This document shows, piece by piece, positions 7,847 to 18,970 of a DNA stretch of 64,000 nt. The notes below the pieces were generated by a model that saw nothing but the letters and a program-made list of their open reading frames with translations, ran no database searches and was not told the origin of the DNA. The DNA lies in the NCBI GenBank assembly GCA_902497025.1, contig CABVDJ010000008.1:1-64000 (forward strand), read 5' to 3'. Source of the DNA: an uncultured Collinsella sp. GTDB taxonomy: Bacteria; Actinomycetota; Coriobacteriia; Coriobacteriales; Coriobacteriaceae. The translations under genes were made by a program, and so were the position numbers. Position 1 is the stretch's first letter, and every line of letters starts with the position of its first letter.

Positions 7847-8457
7847 ACGTTCCTCAATTTCATGCTGGACTGGCACTAACCTTGTTTATTGTTGCGCAGC
7901 TATAAAAAACCACCAGCGGGGATTCGGTGTGCGGCCCAATCGGACTCCCAAAAGGTTCTATTTGAGACTGGCAAGCTTTGTGTTGTTGGCACTTCGACAG
8001 CGCTCTTTATTCCAACATGGAGCCTCGCAGTTTGAGTCGACTTGCCTCTGGAAGGTCCGATCTTAACTTGATTTAGGATGAAAACAGATTACAGGCGCGC
8101 TCCTCTAGAAAGAAAGGAAACCAATCGCCGCCTTTCACCAGGAAAGTTTTTATAGCCCACCTCGAGCAAAATGAAAGATGCGAGAGCGATTGGGGAACAA
8201 CGCGAATCTCCCCTTTTGGGTGGGAGCGAGCCTTCAGCCACCGGCGAACGACTCGCCCTGGTCAGAATCTGGAAGTGGTGCCGGGCCGCTTGGGCCTCCC
8301 CGGTGACTTCGTGGGGCTTACCTGCCTGACGTCGAGGAGTACATCCGCAAGATTCGTTCCCTATGCCGTTTGCTCTCACGCCCGCCTTAGTTCCAAGTCG
8401 GGCGAGCCGCCGCGCTCATGCGACCCGTGGCGGCGACACGTCGACGCCACGGGTCGC
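7847..8457. other. Intergenic region upstream of the RiPP operon
   Basis: This must carry the minus-strand promoter of the maturase operon, but no clean -35/-10 pair was identified. An inverted repeat CCAATCGC (8122-8129) / GCGATTGG (8187-8194) extends with CTTTCA/TGAAAG. Near 8315-8360 a frame reads LPDVEEYIRKIRS, possibly the tail of a lost gene. No intact gene is supported. Confidence 0.4.
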
Positions 8458-8463
8458 ATGAGC
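8414..8463. repeat. Perfect 19-bp inverted repeat at the island/FHA-fragment junction
   Basis: Arms 8414-8432 and 8445-8463 are exact complements (GCTCATGCGACCCGTGGCG and its reverse complement) with a 12-base loop. The right arm contains the ATG (8458) of the FHA fragment. It sits where homology to the intact FHA gene begins, so it probably marks the right boundary of the island or of the duplication. Confidence 0.8.
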
Positions 8464-8838
8464 ACATCTTCGGTCGCGGGCGAGCACGAGGTCGCGCCGG
8501 CGCATCCGCTGGGACTGCTGTGCGTGCAAAACGGCTACGTGGTGAGCGTCCCGCGCTGGATTCAGCCGAGTGAGGAAGGCGTTGAGATCGGCGCGCTGGC
8601 AACGGGGGAGGGCGGCATCACCGACGACGTCTCGGCCCGCCATGCCCATATCTGGTGCGACGAGTCTGGCGCATGGTTTGTCGAGGACCTGTCGTCCACT
8701 AACGGCACCGTGGTGGTAAACGGGGCCACGAGTGTGTGTATTCAAGTAGAGCCCGGCCGCTCCGCCCAGCTCAACCCCGGCGACGAGCTCAAACTCGGCG
8801 AATCCACCACCTACGCCATCCTGCTCGGCGCCCTCTAG
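8458..8838 (+). pseudogene. FHA-domain gene fragment (duplicate of the 3' end of the gene at 1162)
   Basis: It encodes 126 residues closely matching the last 128 of the protein at 1162-2100, including VSARHAHIWC and the SSTNGT loop, but lacks the ~180-residue N-terminal part. The nucleotide match has many synonymous changes plus a short indel (the two-codon VG-type stretch after ITD is missing), so the duplication is not recent. There is no clear Shine-Dalgarno before the ATG, which lies in a hairpin arm. It could be expressed as a bare FHA domain, but is more likely a remnant. Confidence 0.75.
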
Positions 8839-8958
8839 CCGGCAGTTAGGGACGTTCCTTTCCTGCCGGTACTTGGGGACACTCCTTGGCGCGTCAGAGC
8901 CAGTCGTCCGGGGATGGAGGGGCCATTCTGGCCTTTGGCGGTCACCCGAGGTAAACCT
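8839..8958. repeat. Downstream repeat, copy 2 (matches 2101-2225)
   Basis: It repeats, with substitutions, the sequence after the intact FHA gene, including GGGACGTTCCTTTCCTGCC and GGGGACACTCC boxes. Similarity fades at about 8958, giving the right end of the duplicated unit. Confidence 0.75.
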
Positions 8959-9289
8959 TTACCGCCCGCCTATATTTGTCGAAATTACACTTAACGGCGG
9001 GGTACAATAAACCCGCATGCGGATTTCCGTTGCGGGCGCTTCCCATCGCCGGGGCGTGCCCGGGAGCATCCGGCATGCGGCCTTTGCGGCGCTCGGTCAT
9101 GTGCAAGACGGGCGGTCGGGTCTGTGGGGCGCATCAGCTGCCCCTCGCCTCGGCATGTCTTCTCTCCACGCCACGTACCTGCTGCTGAGCCTGCCTGCCA
9201 GATGATTGGAAGCAACAGCGTAAATCCCATCACGCCAACATCCCGGCGATCGCCGGGGCCTGTATACCTATATGAGAGGAGAGGGGTAT
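8959..9289 (+). promoter_or_regulatory. Promoter and long structured leader of the PFOR gene
   Basis: TACAAT at 9003-9008 is a plausible -10 element; the -35 is unclear. Just after it, CGCATGCGGAT (9014-9024) pairs with ATCCGGCATGCG (9068-9079, one bulge), and GGGGC/GCCCC pairs near 9135-9155. With a start near 9015, the 5' leader would be about 275 bases and strongly folded, which suggests post-transcriptional control or mRNA stabilisation. No known riboswitch class was recognised. Confidence 0.4.
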
Positions 9290-12829
<3,540 letters not shown>

Positions 12830-12840
12830 GTCTCCCACCG

Positions 12841-12963
12841 CAGGATCTGAGGGCTAACCTTCGCGTACGTCCTCGGACATGAAAGAACCCCCGCTGCGCA
12901 CTACGTGCGGCGGGGGTTCTTTCGTTCTGCGGAGTGTCCGCGAAGGTCAGCCCTCAGATCCTG
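12841..12963. repeat. Nested inverted repeat enclosing the PFOR terminator
   Basis: Outer arms 12841-12865 and 12939-12963 are 25 bases complementary at all but one position (CAGGATCTGAGGGCTAACCT and its complement). They enclose the intrinsic terminator. A direct copy of TACGTCCTCGGAC follows each outer arm. The whole could fold into a 120-base cruciform or RNA stem, on top of the normal terminator. Confidence 0.75.
12882..12922 (+). terminator. Intrinsic terminator of PFOR
   Basis: Stem AAAGAACCCCCGC (12882-12894) pairs with GCGGGGGTTCTTT (12910-12922), ending in T residues. It is symmetric, so it could also work on the minus strand. Confidence 0.85.
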
Positions 12964-13484
12964 CTACGACTACGTCCTCGGACTGTGTGGGCGGATGAAG
13001 GACGTAGTTGGCCGGGTATTCCGTCCCTTTCGCTGTTTCGCGGCTTTGCCGCGAAACCTCGCGCCACTTTGGGGATGGATGGGGGACTTGGCTGTTGCCA
13101 CCTTTTCGGAGCCCTTCTTTATTCCTTATGCTGGATGAAAAGCCCCTTGTTTTTGCAGGGGTGCATACTCGACTTATTAGTGCATAGAATCTCGTATAGC
13201 GCGAGTAAGATATTGCGCTGTCCGTTTTGTGTTTAGCAGAGATGTAGTTTGCATAATCCGACATAATCCTCGCTGCATTTAAATAAAGTTGCACGTAAAT
13301 GGCGTAGATATGTCTGAGCTGGGGTTCTGTACGCTGAGCGGATAAAAACGACCGTTCACCGTTCTGCTATTTTCAAAATGAATAAAATGAGCGATAAAGA
13401 GAATATAATCCTTAATAAACTCGCGTATCGCACGGACGCGGGTTATTAATGGGTTGTAGGCCTTTTACAGAAAGGATTCCAGCA
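12964..13484 (+). promoter_or_regulatory. Upstream region of carbamate kinase, with candidate promoter
   Basis: No coding signal over about 500 bases. TATAAT at 13404-13409 is a perfect -10; the -35 is weak. An A/T-rich tract precedes it (AAAATGAATAAAATGAG), and a 7-bp stem CTCGCGT/ACGCGGG follows. A long regulatory region is typical of catabolic genes, but no specific operator is recognised. Confidence 0.45.
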
Positions 13485-14447
13485 ATGTCTAAGCCTCTTG
13501 GTAAGCCCGATCGTATTGTCGTCGCCCTTGGCGGCAACGCCCTCGGCAACAACCCCGTCGAGCAGATCGAGGCCGTGAGCAACACCGCCCACGCCCTCCT
13601 CGGCCTCATCGAGCAGGGTAACGAGATCATCATCACCCACGGCAACGGCCCGCAGGTCGGCATGATCCAGAACGCCTTCGCCGCTGCCCACGACGCCATC
13701 GGCACCCCCGAGATGCCGCTGCCCGAGTGCGGCGCCATGTCCCAGGGCTACATCGGCTATCACCTGCAGCAGGGCATCGGCCGCGAGATGCACAAGCGCT
13801 ATAAGCGCTGGCACGCCGCCACCGTCGTCACCCAGATCGAGTGCGACCCGGACGACCCCGCGTTCAAGAACCCGACCAAGCCGATCGGCCCCTTCTACAC
13901 CGAGGAGCAGGCCAAGGAGTTCATGGCCGAGGATCCCTCCAAGGTCTTCGTCGAGGATTCCGGCCGCGGCTGGCGTCGCGTCGTCGCTTCCCCCGATCCC
14001 AAGAAGATCGTCGAGGCCGACTCCATCCTCAACCTGCTCGACAACGAGTTCATCGTCATCGCCTGCGGTGGCGGCGGCATCCCCGTCGTCCGCGACTACG
14101 AGAACAAGGGCTGCTACAAGGGCGTTCCCGCCGTCATCGACAAGGACCTGGGCGGCGAGCTGCTGGCCGAGGACTGCGACGCCGACGTTCTGTTCCTGCT
14201 GACCGCCGTCGAGCATGTCGCCATCAACTTCGGCAAGCCCAACCAGGAGGAGCTCGAGGACCTCACCGCCGACGAGGCCGAGCGCCTGGCCGACGAGGGC
14301 CAGTTCGGCAAGGGTTCCATGGAGCCCAAGGTTCGCGCTGCTATCAAGTTCGCGCGTTCCCGCAAGGGCCGCACCTGCATCATCGGCGCTCTGGACAAGG
14401 CCGCCGAGACCATGGCCGGCCTCTCCGGTACCCGCATCCACGAGTAG
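13485..14447 (+). CDS. arcC: Carbamate kinase
   Basis: 320 residues. It transfers phosphate between carbamoyl phosphate and ADP, making ATP in arginine, agmatine or ureide fermentation. Amino-acid-kinase signatures VALGGNALG near the N-terminus and THGNGPQVG are clear, as are the CGGGGIPVV loop and the DVLFLLTAVEHV segment. The ATG at 13485 follows AAAGGA; an ATG 36 bases upstream has no Shine-Dalgarno. No arginine deiminase or ornithine transcarbamylase is adjacent. The permease and amidohydrolase 1.5 kb on may feed it, which is inference. Confidence 0.95.
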   Translation: MSKPLGKPDRIVVALGGNALGNNPVEQIEAVSNTAHALLGLIEQGNEIIITHGNGPQVGMIQNAFAAAHDAIGTPEMPLPECGAMSQGYIGYHLQQGIGREMHKRYKRWHAATVVTQIECDPDDPAFKNPTKPIGPFYTEEQAKEFMAEDPSKVFVEDSGRGWRRVVASPDPKKIVEADSILNLLDNEFIVIACGGGGIPVVRDYENKGCYKGVPAVIDKDLGGELLAEDCDADVLFLLTAVEHVAINFGKPNQEELEDLTADEAERLADEGQFGKGSMEPKVRAAIKFARSRKGRTCIIGALDKAAETMAGLSGTRIHE

Positions 14448-14468
14448 TCTCTACTCTGCTGCCTCTCT

Positions 14469-14546
14469 TGTGGGCGCCAGGCAAAGCGCCCACAAACTAG
14501 CCTCTCTTCATGAGCCCCGCAGTCCGCTCCGACTGCGGGGCTTTTG
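14469..14546 (+). terminator. Tandem terminator hairpins after carbamate kinase
   Basis: Hairpin 1 is TGTGGGCGC (14469-14477) / GCGCCCACA (14486-14494). Hairpin 2 is AGCCCCGCAGTC (14513-14524) / GACTGCGGGGCT (14531-14542) followed by TTTT. The second is a standard intrinsic terminator. Confidence 0.85.
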
Positions 14547-14555
14547 CTATTCACC

Positions 14556-14638
14556 TAGTCATTGGGGACGTTCTTAAATGACTAGTCAAACAAGAGCGCC
14601 CCCAATGACCACTCATTTAAGTCTGTCCCCAATGACTA
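14556..14638. repeat. Palindromic REP-like element, copy 1
   Basis: Starts TAGTCATTGGGGACGTTCTT and ends GTCCCCAATGACTA, with an inner ATGACTAGTCA. It belongs to the same family as 45113-45156 and 53592-53647. It overlaps the last bases of the minus-strand peptidase gene. Confidence 0.8.
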
Positions 14639-15637
14639 GTAGTAGGCCCACATGGCTTCGACTTCGTTGAGGACCTCTACGACGCCCCAGCGGCGGGCGC
14701 TGCGGTTGGCCGAGTTGGGGTCGTAGACGCCAATCTGGTTGGCGTTGTCGATGCCGTAGAGCACGATGTAGTGGCCTACGTTGGTAAACGTACCGGGGCG
14801 CACTGCGGCGATGACGGGCGCACCCGAGCGAAGTGCTTGGGTAATCGATTCGCGATCGTTATAGAGCTGTGTTCCGTTGAGCCCTAGCTGCCACGCACCG
14901 CCTGTCATAAACGACCACTCGGTGGCACCAGTGGGGGCGTAGTTGCCGGCTTCGGCCAGTGCGCATACATCGACCGGCGTCTTATCGGTGTGGCCGGTCT
15001 TAAAGATATAGACCATGGTGAGGCAAGTGGGACCGCAAGCGTTTTCTCGAATAGTGCCACCGGCATAGGGCAGCTCCGACCATGCGGGGTCAATTTGGTA
15101 GATGTGGGGCATGGCGCCGGCCTGCCATTGCGAGCGTGGGGTCGAGAACGCAAAGGAGTAACCGGGCGCGACGGGAGCTTTAGGCAGCTTGTCCTCGGCA
15201 GTGGGCTCAAGACCGGCTGATCCGTGGGAGATACAGGATCCCAAAAACACAAAGACGAGGCAGGCGGCAATGGAGCAAAGCGCAAGGCGTAGGCGGCGGG
15301 CCGGAAGCGCGTGGCTTGTGGTGTGCGACGCGGGGTGAGGGGCGGAATTGCCGCGATCGCGTTGAGGTCGCGAAAAGGAGCGCTTGACGTAGTAGTCGGT
15401 CTTACGGCGATCGTAGCGGCGTGGCTGCGATGTGCCGGTCTGGCGTTGGCGTGTGCTCGTACTCACACGGTCTGACTGCTGCACGGTACGGCTTTGCTGC
15501 CGCGAAGAAGCCCCGAGCTGCTCTTGGGGGCGCTGCGGGTTGTCGTTGTCGGAGGTGATTTTGGGCGTTGACGTGGTGCGGCCGGCAAGGCGCACGCTTT
15601 GTGGCCGTTGGTCGCCGTCATTGTATCCGTATGCCAT
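14636..15637 (-). CDS. C39-like cysteine peptidase, membrane-anchored
   Basis: 333 residues. The first ~110 are polar, Gln/Arg/Ser-rich and probably cytoplasmic. Residues 117-134 form one hydrophobic helix ending LGSC, so a lipobox-like anchor is possible. The extracellular part has a papain-fold C39_2-type domain: ENACGPTCL with nucleophile Cys201, GHYIVLYGID with His289, and VYDPN with Asp306. Such proteins probably cleave peptides at the cell surface. It stands alone. The ATG at 15637 is preceded by AAGGTGA; a GTG nine bases upstream is possible. It is not fused to a transporter, so a role in the RiPP locus 7 kb away is only conceivable. Confidence 0.8.
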   Translation of the reverse strand: MAYGYNDGDQRPQSVRLAGRTTSTPKITSDNDNPQRPQEQLGASSRQQSRTVQQSDRVSTSTRQRQTGTSQPRRYDRRKTDYYVKRSFSRPQRDRGNSAPHPASHTTSHALPARRLRLALCSIAACLVFVFLGSCISHGSAGLEPTAEDKLPKAPVAPGYSFAFSTPRSQWQAGAMPHIYQIDPAWSELPYAGGTIRENACGPTCLTMVYIFKTGHTDKTPVDVCALAEAGNYAPTGATEWSFMTGGAWQLGLNGTQLYNDRESITQALRSGAPVIAAVRPGTFTNVGHYIVLYGIDNANQIGVYDPNSANRSARRWGVVEVLNEVEAMWAYY

Positions 15638-15991
15638 TCGAATCACCTTGCCTCATGTGTAACTTGTCTATCCTACATAAAAAGATGCACGACACATGGG
15701 TATGTGCGCCAAAAGCCTGACAAATGGTATGAACGTTGCCGCGCCGCGCGCCAAGCGTCACGGCAACAGGTATTCAAAAGCAGACAAGATGAAAGCGTCC
15801 AAGACGAATGACGTCTCCCGCCGTTCGTCCCAAAAACGGTGCCGCTCGTTTTGCAATTCTGCCTTCGGTCGAGCTGCGAGCGGCGCTGCTGCGCCAAGGC
15901 CGTATCTTAAAGCCATGGAATAAAAGCGCGCGGCAAAACGGACCGCGCAAGGGGTGACGCCAAGGGCGTCAAACAGGAAAGGAGGGGAACA
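15638..15991. other. Divergent intergenic region
   Basis: It lies between the minus-strand peptidase and the permease and must hold both promoters; none is clear. A small stem GACGCC-AAG-GGCGTC lies just before the permease Shine-Dalgarno. A 75-codon basic frame (15696-15923) lacks a ribosome site and is not called. Confidence 0.4.
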
Positions 15992-17443
15992 ATGGCGGAC
16001 AAGAACGCAGAAGTTGCAGTCGAGGATAACGGCGGCATGAAGAAAACGCTTTCGCTCTGGAACTTCTTCACCATCGGCTTCGGTGCCATCATCGGTACCG
16101 GTTGGGTTCTGCAGGTCGGCGACTGGATGGTCGTGGGCGGCGGTCCCGTTCCCGCTATGATCGCATTCCTCTTGGGTGCAATCTTCCTCGTGCCCGTCGG
16201 AGCTGTTTTCGGTGAGCTCACGGCTGCTATCCCCATCTCGGGCGGCATTGTCGAGTATGTCGATCGTAGCTTTGGCCGTACGCTGAGCTACATCACCGGA
16301 TGGCTTTTGGCCCTGGGCAACGGCATCCTGTGCCCGTGGGAGGCCATCGCCATTTCGACCCTCGTGTCCGAGATGTTCGGCAGCCTGCCCGGTCTTGAGT
16401 GGCTGCGCGCTGTCAAGCTCTACACCATCCTGGGCGCCGACGTTTACCTGTTCCCGACGCTGATCGCGCTCGGCTTTGCAGTCTACGTCATCTTCCTCAA
16501 CTTCCGCGGCGCCAGCTCGGCCGCCAAGCTCCAGGCCTTCCTGACCAAGGCCCTGCTTTGCGGCATGCTGCTCGCCATGGGCGTCTCGCTGTTCACCGGC
16601 TCGCCGGACAACGCCATGCCCGTGTTCTCGCAGGTCGCCGGTGCTGGCGGCGGCAAGGCCGCTACCGAGAGCACCAGCCTGTTCGCCGGCATCGTGTCGG
16701 TCCTGGTTCTGACCCCGTTCTTCTACGCCGGTTTCGACACCATTCCTCAGCAGGCTGAGGAAGCAGCCGAGGGCCTCAACTGGAACAAGTTCGGCAAGAT
16801 CATCTCCCTGGCCCTGCTGGCCGCCGGTGGCTTCTACATGGTCTGCATCTACTCGTTCGGTACCATCCTCGACTGGCATGAGTTTGTTAAGAGCCCGGTT
16901 CCCGCGCTTGCCTGCCTCAAGGGCATCAACATGCTCCTGTACCTGGCCATGCTCGTCATCGCCACGCTTGGACCCATGGGTCCGATGAACTCCTTCTACG
17001 GCGCCACGAGCCGCATCATGCTCGCCATGGGCCGCAAGGGCCAGCTGCCCGAGAAGTTCGCCGAGGTCGACCCCAAGTCCGGCGCTCCCAAGCTCGCCTG
17101 CGTCGTTCTAGGCGTCATCACCGTCATCGGTCCGTTCCTGGGCAAGAACATGCTCATTCCTCTGACCAACGTGTCGGCTCTCGCCTTCATCTTCTCCTGC
17201 GGTATGGTCGCCCTCGCCTGCCTGCGCATGCGCTTCACCGAGCCCGACCTGCCTCGTCCCTACGAGGTGCCCGGCGGCAAGTTTGGCATCTCCCTCGCTA
17301 TCGCTGCCTGCGCCATCATCATCGGCCTGCTCGTGATTCCGTTCTCTCCCGCCTCCCTCAACATGGTGGAGTGGAGCATCGTGATCGGCTGGCTGGCCGT
17401 CGGCCTGGCTCTCATGGCCTTCACCAATTCCCGCAAAAAGTAA
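15992..17443 (+). CDS. APC-superfamily amino acid/amine permease
   Basis: 483 residues with about 12 membrane helices. The start of TM1 carries FFTIGFGAIIGTGW, the unwound-helix glycine motif of APC transporters, and TM6 carries FFYAGFDTIPQQAEE. The substrate cannot be read from sequence. GGAAAGGAGGGG precedes the ATG. The amidohydrolase follows after 131 bases on the same strand, so the pair probably imports and then hydrolyses one compound. Confidence 0.88.
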   Translation: MADKNAEVAVEDNGGMKKTLSLWNFFTIGFGAIIGTGWVLQVGDWMVVGGGPVPAMIAFLLGAIFLVPVGAVFGELTAAIPISGGIVEYVDRSFGRTLSYITGWLLALGNGILCPWEAIAISTLVSEMFGSLPGLEWLRAVKLYTILGADVYLFPTLIALGFAVYVIFLNFRGASSAAKLQAFLTKALLCGMLLAMGVSLFTGSPDNAMPVFSQVAGAGGGKAATESTSLFAGIVSVLVLTPFFYAGFDTIPQQAEEAAEGLNWNKFGKIISLALLAAGGFYMVCIYSFGTILDWHEFVKSPVPALACLKGINMLLYLAMLVIATLGPMGPMNSFYGATSRIMLAMGRKGQLPEKFAEVDPKSGAPKLACVVLGVITVIGPFLGKNMLIPLTNVSALAFIFSCGMVALACLRMRFTEPDLPRPYEVPGGKFGISLAIAACAIIIGLLVIPFSPASLNMVEWSIVIGWLAVGLALMAFTNSRKK

Positions 17444-17574
17444 CGCCGAGCCGGGGCGGATCAGGTGTGCGGGACCCTCTCTTCCGCGCACCGAACCCGG
17501 CACCACTTGGGTAGCTTTGTGAGGCCTTAACCCAACGCGGCCTCGCCCACTATATGGATCCATAAGGAGGAACC

Positions 17575-18852
17575 ATGTCCACTAAGTATGCAATCGTTGG
17601 CGGCAAGCTCATCGACGGTACCGGTGCCGAGCCGGTCGAGAACTCCCTCGTTCTCGTCGACGACAACGGCAAGATCGAGTACGCCGGTGCCATGCAGGAC
17701 CTTCCCGAGGGCGTTGAGGTCATCGACGCCGCCGGCAAGACCGTCCTTCCCGGCCTGATCGACACCCACCTGCACTTCTCGGGCAACTTGACCGACGATG
17801 ACACCGACTGGGTCATGCAGCCGCTCCTCGAGAAGCAGGCCGTCGCCGTCAAGCAGGCCTATGACTGCCTCACCCACGGCCTCACCACCGTCTGCGAGAT
17901 CGGCCGCTTTGGTATCCAGATCCGTGACTGCATCGACAAGGGCGTCTTCAAGGGCCCGCGCGTTCTGGCCACCGGCCTTGGCTTCTGCCGCGTTGCCGGC
18001 CACGGCGACTCCCACCACTGCAGCCAAGAGCTCAACAAGGAATCGCACCCCTGGGGCGATCAGGTCGACGGTCCTTGGGATCTGCGCAAGGCCGTCCGTC
18101 GTCGCCTGCGCGAGAACCCCGATGCCATCAAGATCTGGGCTACTGGTGGCGGCATCTGGCGCTGGGACTCCGGCCGCGACCAGCACTACTGCTCCGAGGA
18201 GATTCAGGCCGTGGTCGAAGAGGCAAAGATGGTCGGCATCCCCGTGTGGAGCCACTGCTACAACAACCACGCCGCTGCCTACGATTCCGTTCGCTTTGGC
18301 TGCGAGCAGCTGATTCACGGCTTCGATATCGATGAGCGCACCATGGACCTCATGGCCGAGCAGGGCACCTTCTTCACTCCGACGATCGCCTTCCTGCCCA
18401 CCTGGTACGCCACCTATCCGCCCGTCTACGTTCCCGAGCTGCACGACAAGTACGAGGGCACTCTGGTCGAGAAGGAGCTGCAGCGCAACTACGACTGCCT
18501 GCGCGAGGCCAAGAAGCGCGGCGTCGTCATGACGATCGGCTCCGACTCCTTCTCCTTCGTCACCCCGTACGGCACTTGCTCCATCGAGGAGATGTACGAG
18601 TTCGTCGACAAGATCGGCTTCACTCCGGTCGAGACCATCACCTGCGCCACCCTCAACGGTGCCAAGATGTGCCACATCGAGGACGAGACCGGTTCCATCG
18701 AGGCCGGCAAGTGCGCCGACCTGCTGGTCGTCAACGGTGACGTCGCCGCCGACATCCACGTGCTCAACACCGACAACATGGACGTCATCATGAAGGACGG
18801 CTGGATTGTCGAGGGCGGCACCTTCGGCGAGGCAAACAAGTACAGCGCCTAA
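17575..18852 (+). CDS. Amidohydrolase (imidazolonepropionase/prolidase-like metal hydrolase)
   Basis: 425 residues, full length for the cyclic amidohydrolase group. The metal site is visible: LIDTHLHF (His65, His67), AIKIWATGGG with the bridging Lys, HCYNNHA and LIHGFDID for the next two His, and TIGSDSF for the Asp. The C-terminal composite sandwich is typical. It probably hydrolyses a cyclic amide or dipeptide-like substrate. AAGGAGG precedes the ATG. Its place after the permease and near carbamate kinase suggests fermentation of a nitrogen-rich compound, which is inference. Confidence 0.88.
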   Translation: MSTKYAIVGGKLIDGTGAEPVENSLVLVDDNGKIEYAGAMQDLPEGVEVIDAAGKTVLPGLIDTHLHFSGNLTDDDTDWVMQPLLEKQAVAVKQAYDCLTHGLTTVCEIGRFGIQIRDCIDKGVFKGPRVLATGLGFCRVAGHGDSHHCSQELNKESHPWGDQVDGPWDLRKAVRRRLRENPDAIKIWATGGGIWRWDSGRDQHYCSEEIQAVVEEAKMVGIPVWSHCYNNHAAAYDSVRFGCEQLIHGFDIDERTMDLMAEQGTFFTPTIAFLPTWYATYPPVYVPELHDKYEGTLVEKELQRNYDCLREAKKRGVVMTIGSDSFSFVTPYGTCSIEEMYEFVDKIGFTPVETITCATLNGAKMCHIEDETGSIEAGKCADLLVVNGDVAADIHVLNTDNMDVIMKDGWIVEGGTFGEANKYSA

Positions 18853-18910
18853 GCTACCGTTCATCGATGGCTTGATGTAAAACACAGTATTTGATTGCAT
18901 AATGCAATGG

Positions 18911-18936
18911 AGAGGGTCGCTTGCGGCCCTCTTTAT
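18911..18936 (+). terminator. Intrinsic terminator after the amidohydrolase
   Basis: AGAGGGTCGC-TT-GCGGCCCTCT (18911-18932) followed by TTTATT. It lies only ~35 bases before the histidine kinase start, so it rules out longer upstream starts for that gene and may also act as a partial read-through attenuator. Confidence 0.8.
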
Positions 18937-18970
18937 TGCTATGGGGTGCGTCGGTAAGAAGGAGATGACG

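Noticed and set aside
8275..8457. Upstream extension of the FHA fragment to 8275
   Set aside because: The extra ~60 residues match nothing, run through the 19-bp hairpin and lack a ribosome site; homology begins only at 8458.
15696..15923. 75-codon basic open frame
   Set aside because: No Shine-Dalgarno, no motif, and it sits in a divergent promoter gap.
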